Below are positions 18,428-27,597 of a stretch of 64,000 nucleotides of DNA, one piece after another. The position numbers were made by a program, and so were the translations under genes. The stretch lies in assembly GCF_000802155.2 (NCBI RefSeq), contig NZ_JQGJ02000002.1, positions 310,001 through 374,000 on the forward strand, given 5' to 3'. A model generated the notes under the pieces. The model did no database searches and had not been told where the DNA came from. It worked only from the letters and a program-made list of their open reading frames with translations. Source of the stretch: Pseudomonas frederiksbergensis. Lineage in GTDB: Bacteria; Pseudomonadota; Gammaproteobacteria; Pseudomonadales; Pseudomonadaceae. How positions within the stretch are numbered: the stretch's first letter is position 1; every line of letters begins with the position of its first letter.

Positions 18428-19400
18428 CGATGTTCCCTCCGATACCCGCACCCGTGCGGGTGACAACCAACGCCACCACGGCGATCCTTTCCACGTCCTG
18501 ATAACCCGGTGTGAGCAGTTCCTCGCCAAACACGTCCGGGTCCAATTCCCTGTAGGTCCAGGCGAACTGAGGGGAATCGCGCCACGCGCCCAAGGCCTCC
18601 AGGAACGGATCCCGACCATCGACCATCGCCACGCCGGTATAGAGCACCAGCGAGCCGCCAGGCGTGAGCCGGGGCAACGCCTGTTCGACGATACGCAGCG
18701 ACAACCCGGCGCCCAGCGTTCCGCCGCCATGGCGATAGGCGCGCTCGGCGGGGTCGGCCATGTACGGTGGGTTGGCGACGATCAAGTCGAATTCGCCCTC
18801 GACGTCCTGGAGCACATCGCTGCGGGCGATCTCGACATTGGCCACCTCGGCCAGCGCCGCATTGACGGCACACAGGCGCAACGCCAAGGGATTGATGTCG
18901 ACGGCCAGTACTTGGGCCTCGCGTCGGGCACGGGCAATGACCAGCGCCCCGACACCCGCGCCGCAGCCGATGTCCACGGCGCGATGCACGGCTGTGAAGT
19001 TCTGTTGCAGGTGGGTATGGATCAGATGGGCAAAACGGTAGCTATCGGGGCCGAAGAACACCGCGTCATTGGCCTGCGTCGGGAATTGCGAGTGGGCGAA
19101 CAGCATCCCGTCCAGGCTCGACCAACGCACGCGGCTGCGCAGCAGGCCATCGCGCTCTTCCAATACTTCAGCCTCCTGCAATTGGCGCTGCTCGTCGGCG
19201 GAAATCAGCCCCGGCGCGAAAGGCCGTGACCAACCGAACACATCCCGCAGGGTCTTGGAGCGTTCGTTACCGGGCCGCTGGTTGACCCGCTCGTGGGTCA
19301 GTGGCGTCGGGGTAATGAAACGGTAGCCGTCGGCGTGCAGACGGCGACCCAGTTGCAGCAGCGCCAGGTCGGGTTCGGACAGGCGATCTTCCTGATTCAT
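18399..19400 (-). CDS. Class I SAM-dependent methyltransferase with NPPY motif
   Basis: A 333-residue methyltransferase. AVDIGCGAGVGAL near residue 143 binds S-adenosylmethionine, and VANPPYM near 209 is the (N/D)PPY motif of enzymes that methylate an amide or amino nitrogen (HemK/PrmC, RlmG, N6-adenine enzymes). The first 120 residues form a separate, unassigned domain. AGGAG precedes the start. It lies 9 bases after the iron-enzyme gene and overlaps ybdK, and so belongs to the ligD operon. The substrate is not evident; a protein glutamine or a small molecule are both possible. Confidence 0.87.
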   Translation of the reverse strand: MNQEDRLSEPDLALLQLGRRLHADGYRFITPTPLTHERVNQRPGNERSKTLRDVFGWSRPFAPGLISADEQRQLQEAEVLEERDGLLRSRVRWSSLDGMLFAHSQFPTQANDAVFFGPDSYRFAHLIHTHLQQNFTAVHRAVDIGCGAGVGALVIARARREAQVLAVDINPLALRLCAVNAALAEVANVEIARSDVLQDVEGEFDLIVANPPYMADPAERAYRHGGGTLGAGLSLRIVEQALPRLTPGGSLVLYTGVAMVDGRDPFLEALGAWRDSPQFAWTYRELDPDVFGEELLTPGYQDVERIAVVALVVTRTGAGIGGNIDEQASEVRH

Positions 19401-19409
19401 GCAAGGCTC

Positions 19410-20795
19410 CTAGCGAAGGGCGGATTTGAGTTCGATGAACCGGCGGGTCGCCAACAACCCGGCCGGGTGGCTGTGGCAGCGCGCCGAGAGCCAGGGCATC
19501 AATATCTGCATCTGCTCGTCGGGCGCCTTGCCCCGCAGCGTTTGCTGCAGGTTCTGCACATCCGGGTCTTGGACAGGTGCCGGCGATTCATGCGCCGCGC
19601 CATGGTTGCGACGTGCACCGGGACGGCCGCGCTGATCCAGCCAATCGCCGGCAATCCAATCGTGCAGCAGCTGTTTTTCATAAGGGCTGAAGACCCCGAA
19701 CATGGCCGCGCCGGCGCCTTCGATCAGGGTCCAGAAACGGCTGTTCTGCGGATCTTCATGGCGTCGGATCCAGCCTTTGCCTTGCATGGCCTTGAGGAAA
19801 CCTTCGAGTTGCCCCGGTTCTGCCAGCCACTGGTTGACGGTCTTGCCTTCGAATTTGCAGTAATCGGAATGCATGTGCTGGCCGAACGGGCGCTTGCGCT
19901 CGAGCATGTCCAGCACTTCGCGCTCAAGGTCGAACGACTCGATGATCGCCCGGCTGCCCTGCCCCAGGTCATTCAGGCGATAGCCGAGGGTGACGCGGCG
20001 CCAGAAGGCTTCGCGGTCGGCCTCCATCGGCATCAATTGTTGCAACGCTTGCACGGCTTTGTGGGCGTGGCCGGTGCTGGCGTTGTCGATCGTCACGTGA
20101 AGCGTGAAGTAATACGGATCAATGTCGAGCTCGCTCAACTCATAGGCGCTGATCAGCAAATGCAAGGGCAGTTGTTCATAGCCCAGGTTGTAGCCGATGA
20201 CCTCGGGCAGGTATTCGTCGCCGGCATAGCCCAACGCCAACTGAACCGCGCCTTGCAGATAGCGTTCATCATCGATGTCAGGCATGTCCTGCAAGCCATG
20301 TTCGGCCAGCAGCTTGCGGTAGAGCACGACGTGGTTCTGCGCGGGAACGCCATCCCCAAGTTCTTCCAGGTAGGTGCATAGCAGCCCTTCGAAGCGATGG
20401 TCATGCCAGTGCTTGAGCACCCCATACAACCAGGCGCCGTCCACGAGCTTGGTCGGCGCCACGGCCTGGATAAAATACAGGGCATGGGCCTTGGTCTGGA
20501 AAAACTCCCGGCGGCCGCCGTTTTTGCGTCGCTCCAGATAATCGGCATATTGCCGGGCCACGCCGGCGCTGTGCTGTTCTACCCAGGCCAGCAAGGCGCT
20601 GGGATCATCCGGCATTTCCTGGGGCAATGTGCTGGCTTGTTCAAGGCAAGGTTGCAGGAAGGCTTGGGCGGCCGCCCGTTGTTCGGCATCGTCGGCGCCC
20701 TGCAGGAGCCGTTCATAACATTGGCGAATGCTGCCAGTGGTCGTGAATGGCTGCGCGGTGGCAGGCCTGGATTGGAGGGGTGTCAGCGCAGTCAT
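19410..20795 (-). CDS. Haem-oxygenase-like iron-containing redox enzyme
   Basis: A 461-residue mostly helical protein matching the iron-containing redox enzyme group (Haem_oxygenas_2 / HDO-like fold). The segment YYFTLHVTIDNASTGHAHKA near residue 230 shows the H-x3-D-x5-H arrangement of metal ligands seen in this superfamily, which includes the di-iron enzymes UndA and SznF. Members oxidise amines, fatty acids or amino acids with oxygen. AGAGG lies before the start at 20795; the longer frame adds 62 residues of no similarity. It heads the operon with the methyltransferase, YbdK and LigD. Together with an amide-forming ligase and a methyltransferase it could form a small biosynthetic set, which is an inference. 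Confidence 0.78.
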   Translation of the reverse strand: MTALTPLQSRPATAQPFTTTGSIRQCYERLLQGADDAEQRAAAQAFLQPCLEQASTLPQEMPDDPSALLAWVEQHSAGVARQYADYLERRKNGGRREFFQTKAHALYFIQAVAPTKLVDGAWLYGVLKHWHDHRFEGLLCTYLEELGDGVPAQNHVVLYRKLLAEHGLQDMPDIDDERYLQGAVQLALGYAGDEYLPEVIGYNLGYEQLPLHLLISAYELSELDIDPYYFTLHVTIDNASTGHAHKAVQALQQLMPMEADREAFWRRVTLGYRLNDLGQGSRAIIESFDLEREVLDMLERKRPFGQHMHSDYCKFEGKTVNQWLAEPGQLEGFLKAMQGKGWIRRHEDPQNSRFWTLIEGAGAAMFGVFSPYEKQLLHDWIAGDWLDQRGRPGARRNHGAAHESPAPVQDPDVQNLQQTLRGKAPDEQMQILMPWLSARCHSHPAGLLATRRFIELKSALR

Positions 20796-20925
20796 AAAGG
20801 CCTCTTGGGTTTTCGGCTGGACGCTCGAATCGGCACGTCTCTTCCTTTGCAGAGCCTTGCGGACGGCAAAAAATTCCCCTGGATCGAACAGCGCCCGGAT
20901 AAACGGAATCGCGCTGATACGCGGT

Positions 20926-20954
20926 GGAACCCTCGCTTCGTTGTGGGTCTCGAA
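20926..20954 (+). promoter_or_regulatory. Possible ECF-type promoter before the antiporter gene
   Basis: GGAACC is followed, after 16 bases, by GTCTCGAA, about 40 bases upstream of the antiporter start. This resembles the GAACTT-N16/17-TCNAA form of AlgU-type promoters, but the -35 and -10 both deviate, so the call is weak. Confidence 0.25.
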
Positions 20955-20990
20955 CGTTAGACGAGGCGTTTCGTTACCCAAGGAGCAATC

Positions 20991-22334
20991 ATGATCTTCA
21001 CCGCGTGGGTAGCCGTGCTCGGCGCTGTCTTGCTGACTTTGGCCCTGACCTCCTCCTACCTGCGCTGGATGCCGGTCACCACGTCTGCGGTGTGCCTGGC
21101 GCTGGGCGTCGCCATCGGGCCGGCGGGGCTGGGGCTGCTAAAGCTCGAGTTGGATGATTCTTCCGTGTGGATGGAGCACTTGACCGAGGTCGCCGTGGTC
21201 TTTTCGCTGTTCGTCAGCGGGCTCAAGCTGCGCCTGCCCCTAAAGAACCGTAGCTGGCGCGTGGCGTATGGGCTCGCCGGACCGGTGATGGTCCTGACGA
21301 TCGCCGGGCTTTGCCTGGTGCTGCACTATCTGTTTGGTCTCGGTTGGGGCCTGTCGATGCTGATCGGCGCGATACTGGCGCCAACCGACCCTGTGTTGGC
21401 TGCCCTGGTCCAGGTCAACGATGCCCGCGACGATGACCGGGTGCGGTTCGGCCTGTCCGGTGAAGCCGGACTGAACGACGGCACGGCATTCCCCTTTGTC
21501 ATCCTTGGCTTGCTCATGCTCAACGAAGACGGCAGCGGTTTCCTGGGAGAGTGGGCACTGCGCGATGTCCTTTGGGCGGTGCCGGCGGGTTTACTGGTCG
21601 GCTATTGGCTGGGGCGCGGCATCGGCCGGCTTACCTTGTCGCTGCGCATCAAGAATGCGGACAGCACGTTGTCTCCCAATGACTACCTGGCCCTGGCGCT
21701 GATTGCCTTGGCCTATGTCGCGGCCGAAGCGGTCCAGGGCTACGGTTTCCTGTCGGTGTTCGCCGCTGGCCTGGGGTTGCGCCAGGCGGAAGTCGAGTCC
21801 ACCGACGAACACGCGCCCCCAGCCGAGCACTTGGTGCAACCGGTGGTCGGCCACGAGACGGTCGAGCCCCACCAGGCGGTGCACGGCGACACCCAGGCCT
21901 TGGACGACGGTCAAGTGGCGGCAGGTGTGATGATGAGCGACATGCTCGCGTTCGGCAGCCTGGTGGAGCGCGCCATGGAAGTCTTCCTGGTCACACTGCT
22001 GGGCGTGGTCCTTGCAAGCCATTGGGATTGGCGAGCCTTGGCCGTTGGCGCCCTGCTATTTGCGGTCATCCGTCCACTCAGTGTGCTGGCGATGCCTTGG
22101 GGGCGGTTGCTGGACAACCCGCAACGACTGCTGATCGGCTGGTTCGGCATCCGCGGGATCGGCAGTCTGTTTTATCTGTTCTATGCCTTGAACCATGGCT
22201 TGCAACCTGCAATGGCGCAACTGTGCATCGACATCTCGCTGTCCGTGGTGGCGCTGAGCATCCTCGTCCACGGCGTGACGACCCAACCCGCCCTGGCGTG
22301 GTACGAGCGCCGCAAAAATGATCCCGGCACCTAG
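20991..22334 (+). CDS. NhaP-type Na+/H+ (cation/proton) antiporter
   Basis: A 447-residue CPA1 antiporter with about 12 membrane spans. IGAILAPTDPVLAALV (near 125) and the GEAGLNDGTAFPFV block (157-170, usually GESLLND) contain the aspartates that bind the cation. It exchanges cytoplasmic Na+ or K+ for protons. Between the transport spans, residues 264-320 form an unusual hydrophilic loop with five histidines and many acidic residues that could sense pH or metal. AAGGAG lies six bases before ATG. It is monocistronic and converges on the small membrane protein gene with a 4-base overlap of stops. Confidence 0.9.
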   Translation: MIFTAWVAVLGAVLLTLALTSSYLRWMPVTTSAVCLALGVAIGPAGLGLLKLELDDSSVWMEHLTEVAVVFSLFVSGLKLRLPLKNRSWRVAYGLAGPVMVLTIAGLCLVLHYLFGLGWGLSMLIGAILAPTDPVLAALVQVNDARDDDRVRFGLSGEAGLNDGTAFPFVILGLLMLNEDGSGFLGEWALRDVLWAVPAGLLVGYWLGRGIGRLTLSLRIKNADSTLSPNDYLALALIALAYVAAEAVQGYGFLSVFAAGLGLRQAEVESTDEHAPPAEHLVQPVVGHETVEPHQAVHGDTQALDDGQVAAGVMMSDMLAFGSLVERAMEVFLVTLLGVVLASHWDWRALAVGALLFAVIRPLSVLAMPWGRLLDNPQRLLIGWFGIRGIGSLFYLFYALNHGLQPAMAQLCIDISLSVVALSILVHGVTTQPALAWYERRKNDPGT

Positions 22335-22867
22335 CCGCCCGGATCGCTCACCTGGATATACACCGAATAGACCCCCAGCAGCACCCAGAACGCCGCGAAG
22401 ATCCAAGGTGTGCGCACCGAAAACAGTAGCGATTTACGGTAGCCCTTATGAGTCGACTCCTGCTCGCTGAACAGCGGCGATTCGTCGTAGGCCAGGCCCA
22501 TCAGTGGCTCGCTGCGCAGCAATTCACTTTGCTTGAAGTGCCAGTGGTCGATGATCTCGTAAGCGGCACGAATGCCCGGCCAGGCATTGAGCGAACTCAA
22601 GAAGCCAAGCAGCGCCAAGAACGGCGGCACGATCAGCGTAAAGAGCTTGCCCCACTCAGGATTCAGGTTGGCCATGCACGAGGCAAAAGCAATCACCAGG
22701 AAGGACTGGGCGGTCAGGTAGGCATCGGTGCGATTGGCCAGGATGCTGGTTTCGTACTGGATTTCCCGACGATAGAAGTCCAGCCGCTCCTTGGGCGACC
22801 CGAACAGCTTGGCGTTGTGTTCGGTCAGGTCTTCTTCAGGGGTCTGGCGGGTCAGGATTCTGGGCAT
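22331..22867 (-). CDS. Small three-span membrane protein, unknown
   Basis: A 178-residue protein with a charged N-terminal 45 residues (PRILTRQTPEEDLTEHNAKL), membrane spans near AQSFLVIAFASCMANL, LIVPPFLALLGFLSSL and, at the end, IFAAFWVLLGVYSVYI, with a cytoplasmic helical segment between the last two. The layout recalls small oligomeric membrane proteins such as the Francisella RipA type or SLATT-like proteins, but I cannot assign a family. The start at 22867 lacks a close ribosome site, so it could lie upstream at 22918. Its stop overlaps that of the antiporter. Confidence 0.7.
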   Translation of the reverse strand: MPRILTRQTPEEDLTEHNAKLFGSPKERLDFYRREIQYETSILANRTDAYLTAQSFLVIAFASCMANLNPEWGKLFTLIVPPFLALLGFLSSLNAWPGIRAAYEIIDHWHFKQSELLRSEPLMGLAYDESPLFSEQESTHKGYRKSLLFSVRTPWIFAAFWVLLGVYSVYIQVSDPGG

Positions 22868-23009
22868 TGCGTGAATAGTCCCTCGGCTTGGTTGGGTGCA
22901 TTTGGAAAGGATCACCATGAGGCAAGTTCAAGCCGATGGACCAAAGGTCAACGAAACGCTACGCGCTCACCGGGGTCTTTAAGGGATCGATGGCAAGAGG
23001 GAAAAACGC

Positions 23010-23246
23010 GTGGATTATCTTGGATGGGTGCAATGGCCGGCGATGGCCGTCACGGTGCTGGCGGCCTGGCTGATCGGCTCGCGCCAACCCCGCCGGCGTG
23101 TGGCGGGCTTCAGTTGTTTTATCCTCAGCAACATCCTATGGGTCATCTGGGGCTTGCACACCGATGCCTATGCACTGATCGTCTTGCAGTTCTGCTTGTG
23201 CGCAATGAACCTGCGGGGTTTCAAGAAGAACACTCAAGGGTCCTGA
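23010..23246 (+). CDS. Small inner-membrane protein
   Basis: A 78-residue protein starting with GTG, preceded by AGAGGG at a good distance. It has three short hydrophobic helices (WPAMAVTVLAAWLIGS, VAGFSCFILSNILWVIWGL, YALIVLQFCLCAMNLRGF). The last helix with a trailing RGF is reminiscent of half-transporter families such as SemiSWEET or PnuC-like, but the match is not specific. It is transcribed alone and its stop lies 8 bases from that of the hybrid kinase. Confidence 0.65.
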   Translation: MDYLGWVQWPAMAVTVLAAWLIGSRQPRRRVAGFSCFILSNILWVIWGLHTDAYALIVLQFCLCAMNLRGFKKNTQGS

Positions 23247-23254
23247 TCAGCGGT

Positions 23255-25189
23255 TTATTTCATCGTCTGTCCAATGACCTGCACCAAGTCGATCTGCTTG
23301 AACGGCTTGGTCAACCGTGGCAGTTGCGTGGCGAAACCTTCCAGGCGCTCGGCGTACCCGGTGGCGAGGATGATCGGCAGGGTCGGCTGGCGATCGCGAA
23401 GCAATCTGGCCAGTTGCGCGCCATCCATCTGTGGCATGGCCATGTCAGTGATTACCAGATCAATGCCTTCATTGCGCTCGAACAATTCCAGCGCCTGGGC
23501 GCCCGACAACGCGCAAAGGACCCGGTGCCCCAAGTCTTCGATCAATAGACGCGTACTGGTCAGCACCAGGCTGTCGTCGTCCACCACCAGCACCGTCAGT
23601 GCAGGGACATGTTCCCCGGCAGTCTCGGTGACGGCCGGCTTGTCCATGACCGAGTCGTCGGCCACTGGCAACCACAGCTCGGCGGTGGTGCCAACGCCTC
23701 TTTCACTCCGCAGAATCAAGCGGCCACCCAGTTGTTCGGCCAAGCCGTGGACCATGGACAGCCCCAGGCCAGTGCCCTTGCCAACGCCCTTGGTGGTGAA
23801 AAAGGGGTCCACCGCCGAGGCCAGCGTCGCCTCGTCCATGCCCTCGCCTTCATCGATGATGGTCAGGCAAATGTAGCGCCCGGTCGCCAGTGGCTTGCTC
23901 GCCGCCGGCGCATCGCTGCCTTGCCGTTCCTGCGCCTGGATCAATATCCGGCCGCCCTGGGGCATGGCGTCCCGGGCATTCGTCGCCAGGTTGAGGATCG
24001 CCAGTTCGAGCTGGTTGACGTCGGCCAGTACCGGCGACAACGCCTCGGCGAACTGGGCCTGGATGTGGATCGACGGGCCCATGGAGCTTTGCAGCAAGCC
24101 GCTGATGCCATCCACCAGCACCGACAGTTCCACCGGCTCGGCGCTGAGCTTCTGCCGGCGGGCAAACGCCAGCATGCGCTGGGTCAGCGACACGCCGCGC
24201 AGCGCGCCCTGGGTAGCGTTGTCCAGGAGCTGGGTCAGCTTGGGTTCACTGGGGATACGCTTGCGCACGATCTCCAGGTTGCCGAGGATCACCGTCAGCA
24301 GGTTGTTGAAATCATGGGCGATGCCACCGGTGAGTTGGCCGATGGCCTGCAGTTTCTGGGATTGGAAAAGCGCCTCGCGCGCCTGTTCAAGGGCCTGTTG
24401 CGCCTGGGTGGCATCGGTAATGTCCCGGGTGATCTTGGCAAATCCAAGCAACGTACCGGTATCACTGCGAATCGCGTCGATTACCACGTGGGCCATGAAT
24501 CGCGTGCCGTCCCTGCGCACGCGCCAGCCCTTCTTTTCGAAACGCCCCTCAGTGGCGGCTATGCGCAGGGCGCGCTGTGGCTCGCCGGCTTCGCGGTCCT
24601 CAGGGGTATAGAACATGGAAAAATGCTGGCCGATGGCTTGTGCCGGCAGGTACCCCTTGATGCGCTGGGCGCCCTGGTTCCAGTTGGTCACCTGCCCATC
24701 CGGATCGAGCATATAGATGGCATAGTCGGTGACGCTCTGCACCAGCAACCGAAATTGCTGTTCGCTTTGCTTGAGGGTTTCCTCGGCCATCTTGCGATCG
24801 GTCAGGTCACGGGTGATCTTGGCGAAACCGAGCAGCTCGCCATTCTGGGCGTCGATGATTGGATCGATGACCACATGGGACCAGAACAACGTGCCGTCCT
24901 TGCGCACCCGCCACCCTTCGCCTTCGAAGCGTCCTTCGCGCACAGCCGTGTCCAGTGCCCGTTGCGGCAGGCCGGCGGCACGGTCCTGGTCGGTGTAGAA
25001 ACGGGAGAAATGCTGGCCCAGGATCTCCGACTCCTCATAACCCTTGAAGCGCCGCGCACCCGAATTCCAACTGGTGATGATGCCCGACGGATCGGTCATG
25101 TAGATGGCATAGTCGACCACCGCGTCGATCAACAATCGAAAGCGCTGTTCTTCATCGATACGAGCGGTCTTGGGGTTCTTCTCAAGCAT
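23255..25189 (-). CDS. PAS-PAS hybrid sensor histidine kinase
   Basis: A soluble 644-residue hybrid kinase: two PAS domains (about 15-130 and 140-255, both with the WN.GA.R.KGY signature seen in LOV/PAS sensors of Pseudomonas), a HisKA domain with the phospho-acceptor in GGIAHDFNNLLTV, an HATPase domain (LATNARDAMPQGG; DEGEGMDEATL; GTGLGLSMVHG), and a C-terminal receiver (VLVVDDDS, phospho-acceptor aspartate in VITDMAMPQMDG). The PAS domains have no photoactive cysteine that I can recognise. No response regulator gene is nearby, so the output partner is unknown. The start at 25189 has no strong ribosome site. Confidence 0.9.
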   Translation of the reverse strand: MLEKNPKTARIDEEQRFRLLIDAVVDYAIYMTDPSGIITSWNSGARRFKGYEESEILGQHFSRFYTDQDRAAGLPQRALDTAVREGRFEGEGWRVRKDGTLFWSHVVIDPIIDAQNGELLGFAKITRDLTDRKMAEETLKQSEQQFRLLVQSVTDYAIYMLDPDGQVTNWNQGAQRIKGYLPAQAIGQHFSMFYTPEDREAGEPQRALRIAATEGRFEKKGWRVRRDGTRFMAHVVIDAIRSDTGTLLGFAKITRDITDATQAQQALEQAREALFQSQKLQAIGQLTGGIAHDFNNLLTVILGNLEIVRKRIPSEPKLTQLLDNATQGALRGVSLTQRMLAFARRQKLSAEPVELSVLVDGISGLLQSSMGPSIHIQAQFAEALSPVLADVNQLELAILNLATNARDAMPQGGRILIQAQERQGSDAPAASKPLATGRYICLTIIDEGEGMDEATLASAVDPFFTTKGVGKGTGLGLSMVHGLAEQLGGRLILRSERGVGTTAELWLPVADDSVMDKPAVTETAGEHVPALTVLVVDDDSLVLTSTRLLIEDLGHRVLCALSGAQALELFERNEGIDLVITDMAMPQMDGAQLARLLRDRQPTLPIILATGYAERLEGFATQLPRLTKPFKQIDLVQVIGQTMK

Positions 25190-25266
25190 GTGGCCGAGGC
25201 ATCCATGGGAATTTGGGTGGAGTATGGAACAACTGCCGCGCCAGGAAAAACCTGATTTTCGTAGGG

Positions 25267-27597
25267 CTATAAGGCGCCTTGCGAACCTTGGTGGAACCCA
25301 GCAGGTCCGCAGGGGGATCCAAGCGCCTCTTGCTTGATCGACCACCACCGCGGCAGCAGTCGCTGCACCTTGGCCTCGCCAAAACGATCGTCGATCAGCA
25401 TCACCACCCCCCGATCCTGCTGAGTGCGGATGACACGACCGGCTGCCTGCACGACCTTTTGCAGGCCCGGATACAGATAGGTGTAGTCGTAGCCGTCGCC
25501 AAAGATCGCCGCCATGCGCTGCTTGATCTGCTCGTTGACCGGGTTGAACTGCGCCAGTCCGAGCGTGGCAATGAAGGCGCCGATCAGTCGCGAGCCGGGC
25601 AGATCGATGCCTTCGCCAAACGCCCCGCCCAGCACGGCGAAACCGATACCCTGGCTGTGCTCCATGAACCGGTCGAGAAATGCCTGTCGAGGGGCCTCGC
25701 CCATGCCGCGCGATTGCGTCCAGGTCGCAACGTGGGGATACCGCTCTGCAAACAGCCCAGCTACCTGTTGCAGATAATCGAAGCTGCTGAAAAACGCCAG
25801 GTAATTGCCGGGCCGCTCGTCGAACTGGCGGGCCATCAATGCCACGATCGGGTCGAGGGACGCCTGGCGGCGAGCGAATCGGGTGGAAATCCGGCTGACC
25901 ACCTGCACGTCCAATTGCTCGGCCTGGAACGGTGATTCGACATCGATCCACACCGTGTCCGTTGGTGCCCCCAGCAGATCAGCGTAGTACCGCCGTGGGC
26001 TCAGGGTCGCGGAGAACAGCACGCTGCTGCGTGACGCCGTGAACCGGGGGCGCAGGAAACCGGCCGGGACCACATTGCGCAGGCACAGCGTAGACAGGCT
26101 GCGCTGGCGACCGACGTCGCGCTTATGGATATCGAACAGGAAGTGCTCGTCGAATGACTCCGCCACGCGCCCGAACTGCAAGATGTCGAAATAGAACGCC
26201 TGCAGGCCACTGTCCAGGCCCTGGGGATGGTCGTTGAGGTAATCTCCCATCGCCGTGGCGCAGGATCCCAGCGCCAGGAGCAGCTTTTCCGGGGGCTTGT
26301 CATAAGCCTGATAAGCGGCAATTTGCGGCCCGTGCAGGGCATTCCATTGGCGATTGACCTTTTGCAGCGGTTTTTTCAGCGCCTCGGGTGCGCTCTTGAG
26401 CACAGCCGCCAAGGTGGCCTGGTCCAGGGTCGCGCTGTACATCTGCCGCCCCCGCTCCACCAGGTTGTGGGCTTCGTCCACCAGGGTCGCGACCGTCCAG
26501 CCGTTGGCCTGGGCAAGGCCGAAGAGCAAGGCGCTGAAGTCGAAATAATAGTTGTAGTCCGCTACCACCATGTCTGCCCAGCGGGCCATTTCCTGGCTCA
26601 GGTAATACGGACAGACGTCATGCTCCAGCGCGATGCCACGCAACGCGGCTTGATCGAGCAGCGTAACCTGACTCGCCGCCGCCCGGGCCTGCGGCAGGCG
26701 GTCATAAAAACCTCGGGCCAGCGGGCAGGATTCGCCATGGCAGGCGTTGTCCGGATGTTCGCAGGCCTTGTCCCGCGCGATCATCTCCAGCACCCGCAGC
26801 GGCATTGCGGGCGCGCTGTCGGTCAGTAGCCGGGCGGCGTCCAACGCCAGTTTGCGCCCCGGGGTTTTCGCAGTGAGGAAAAAAACCTTGTCCAGGCGCT
26901 GCGGCGCCAAGGCCTTGAGCATCGGGAACAGCGTGCCGACGGTCTTGCCGATACCCGTCGGCGCCTGCGCCATCAGGCAACGACCGGTGCTGACGGCCTT
27001 GAACACCGACTCAGCCAAATGACGCTGCCCGGGCCTGAAGCCCGCATGGGGAAACGCCAGGGCCTGGGCGCCCTGGTTGCGGGCCTGGCGGTGGCGCATC
27101 TCCTGCTCCGCCCAGGCCAGGAAACGTGCGCACTGCTGCTCGAAGAACGCCTGGAGTTGCGACGCTTCGAACGTTTGGTCAAGGCAGGTTTCCCTCTCGC
27201 TGACGATGTCGAAATAGACCAGGGCGACGTCAATGCGCGGCAGCTGCAATTTCTGGCACATCAGCCAACCGTAGATCTTCGCCTGGGCCCAGTGCAACTG
27301 ACGATGGTTGTCCGGCTGTTTGTTCAGGTCGCCACGGTAGGTCTTCACTTCTTCGAGACGGTTGCGCGCAGGGTCGTAGCCGTCTGCCCGGCCCTTGACC
27401 CTCAGGCTGTGATAGTCGCCTTGCAGGCTGACCTCCGCCTGGTAGCCCTCGCTGCGCCGCGCTGCCACGGTCCTGTGCCCGACAATCCCCTCCAGCGCCG
27501 TGGGCGATGGCGTAAAGCGCAAATCGAGGTCGCCGGCCTTGGCGGTGAACTCACACAACGCGCGCACAGCAATGCTGTAGCCCGGCACCTCGGTCAT
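25267..27597 (-). CDS. PD-(D/E)XK nuclease fused to XPD/DinG-like Fe-S helicase
   Basis: A 776-residue protein. The first 150 residues look like a RecB/Cas4-type nuclease: KGRADGYD (Asp73 or near), LEEVKTYRG (Glu83, Lys85) and Q-x3-Y (Gln105, Tyr109) are in the right order and spacing. The rest is an SF2 helicase with Walker A APTGIGKT at about 212, four cysteines (KACEHPDNACHGESCPLARG and DVCPYYL) of an iron-sulphur cluster, DEAH in VDEAHNLVERGRQM, and a C-terminal motor half ending near VQAAGRVIRTQQD. This is the 5'-3' XPD/DinG group. GGAG precedes the start, which overlaps the stop of the upstream nuclease gene (ATGA). It probably acts in DNA crosslink or flap repair. Confidence 0.88.
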   Translation of the reverse strand: MTEVPGYSIAVRALCEFTAKAGDLDLRFTPSPTALEGIVGHRTVAARRSEGYQAEVSLQGDYHSLRVKGRADGYDPARNRLEEVKTYRGDLNKQPDNHRQLHWAQAKIYGWLMCQKLQLPRIDVALVYFDIVSERETCLDQTFEASQLQAFFEQQCARFLAWAEQEMRHRQARNQGAQALAFPHAGFRPGQRHLAESVFKAVSTGRCLMAQAPTGIGKTVGTLFPMLKALAPQRLDKVFFLTAKTPGRKLALDAARLLTDSAPAMPLRVLEMIARDKACEHPDNACHGESCPLARGFYDRLPQARAAASQVTLLDQAALRGIALEHDVCPYYLSQEMARWADMVVADYNYYFDFSALLFGLAQANGWTVATLVDEAHNLVERGRQMYSATLDQATLAAVLKSAPEALKKPLQKVNRQWNALHGPQIAAYQAYDKPPEKLLLALGSCATAMGDYLNDHPQGLDSGLQAFYFDILQFGRVAESFDEHFLFDIHKRDVGRQRSLSTLCLRNVVPAGFLRPRFTASRSSVLFSATLSPRRYYADLLGAPTDTVWIDVESPFQAEQLDVQVVSRISTRFARRQASLDPIVALMARQFDERPGNYLAFFSSFDYLQQVAGLFAERYPHVATWTQSRGMGEAPRQAFLDRFMEHSQGIGFAVLGGAFGEGIDLPGSRLIGAFIATLGLAQFNPVNEQIKQRMAAIFGDGYDYTYLYPGLQKVVQAAGRVIRTQQDRGVVMLIDDRFGEAKVQRLLPRWWSIKQEALGSPCGPAGFHQGSQGAL

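Noticed and set aside
23010..23246. Amino-acid or sugar transporter
   Set aside because: Only three short helices are present and no family motif is convincing, so I kept it as an unknown small membrane protein.
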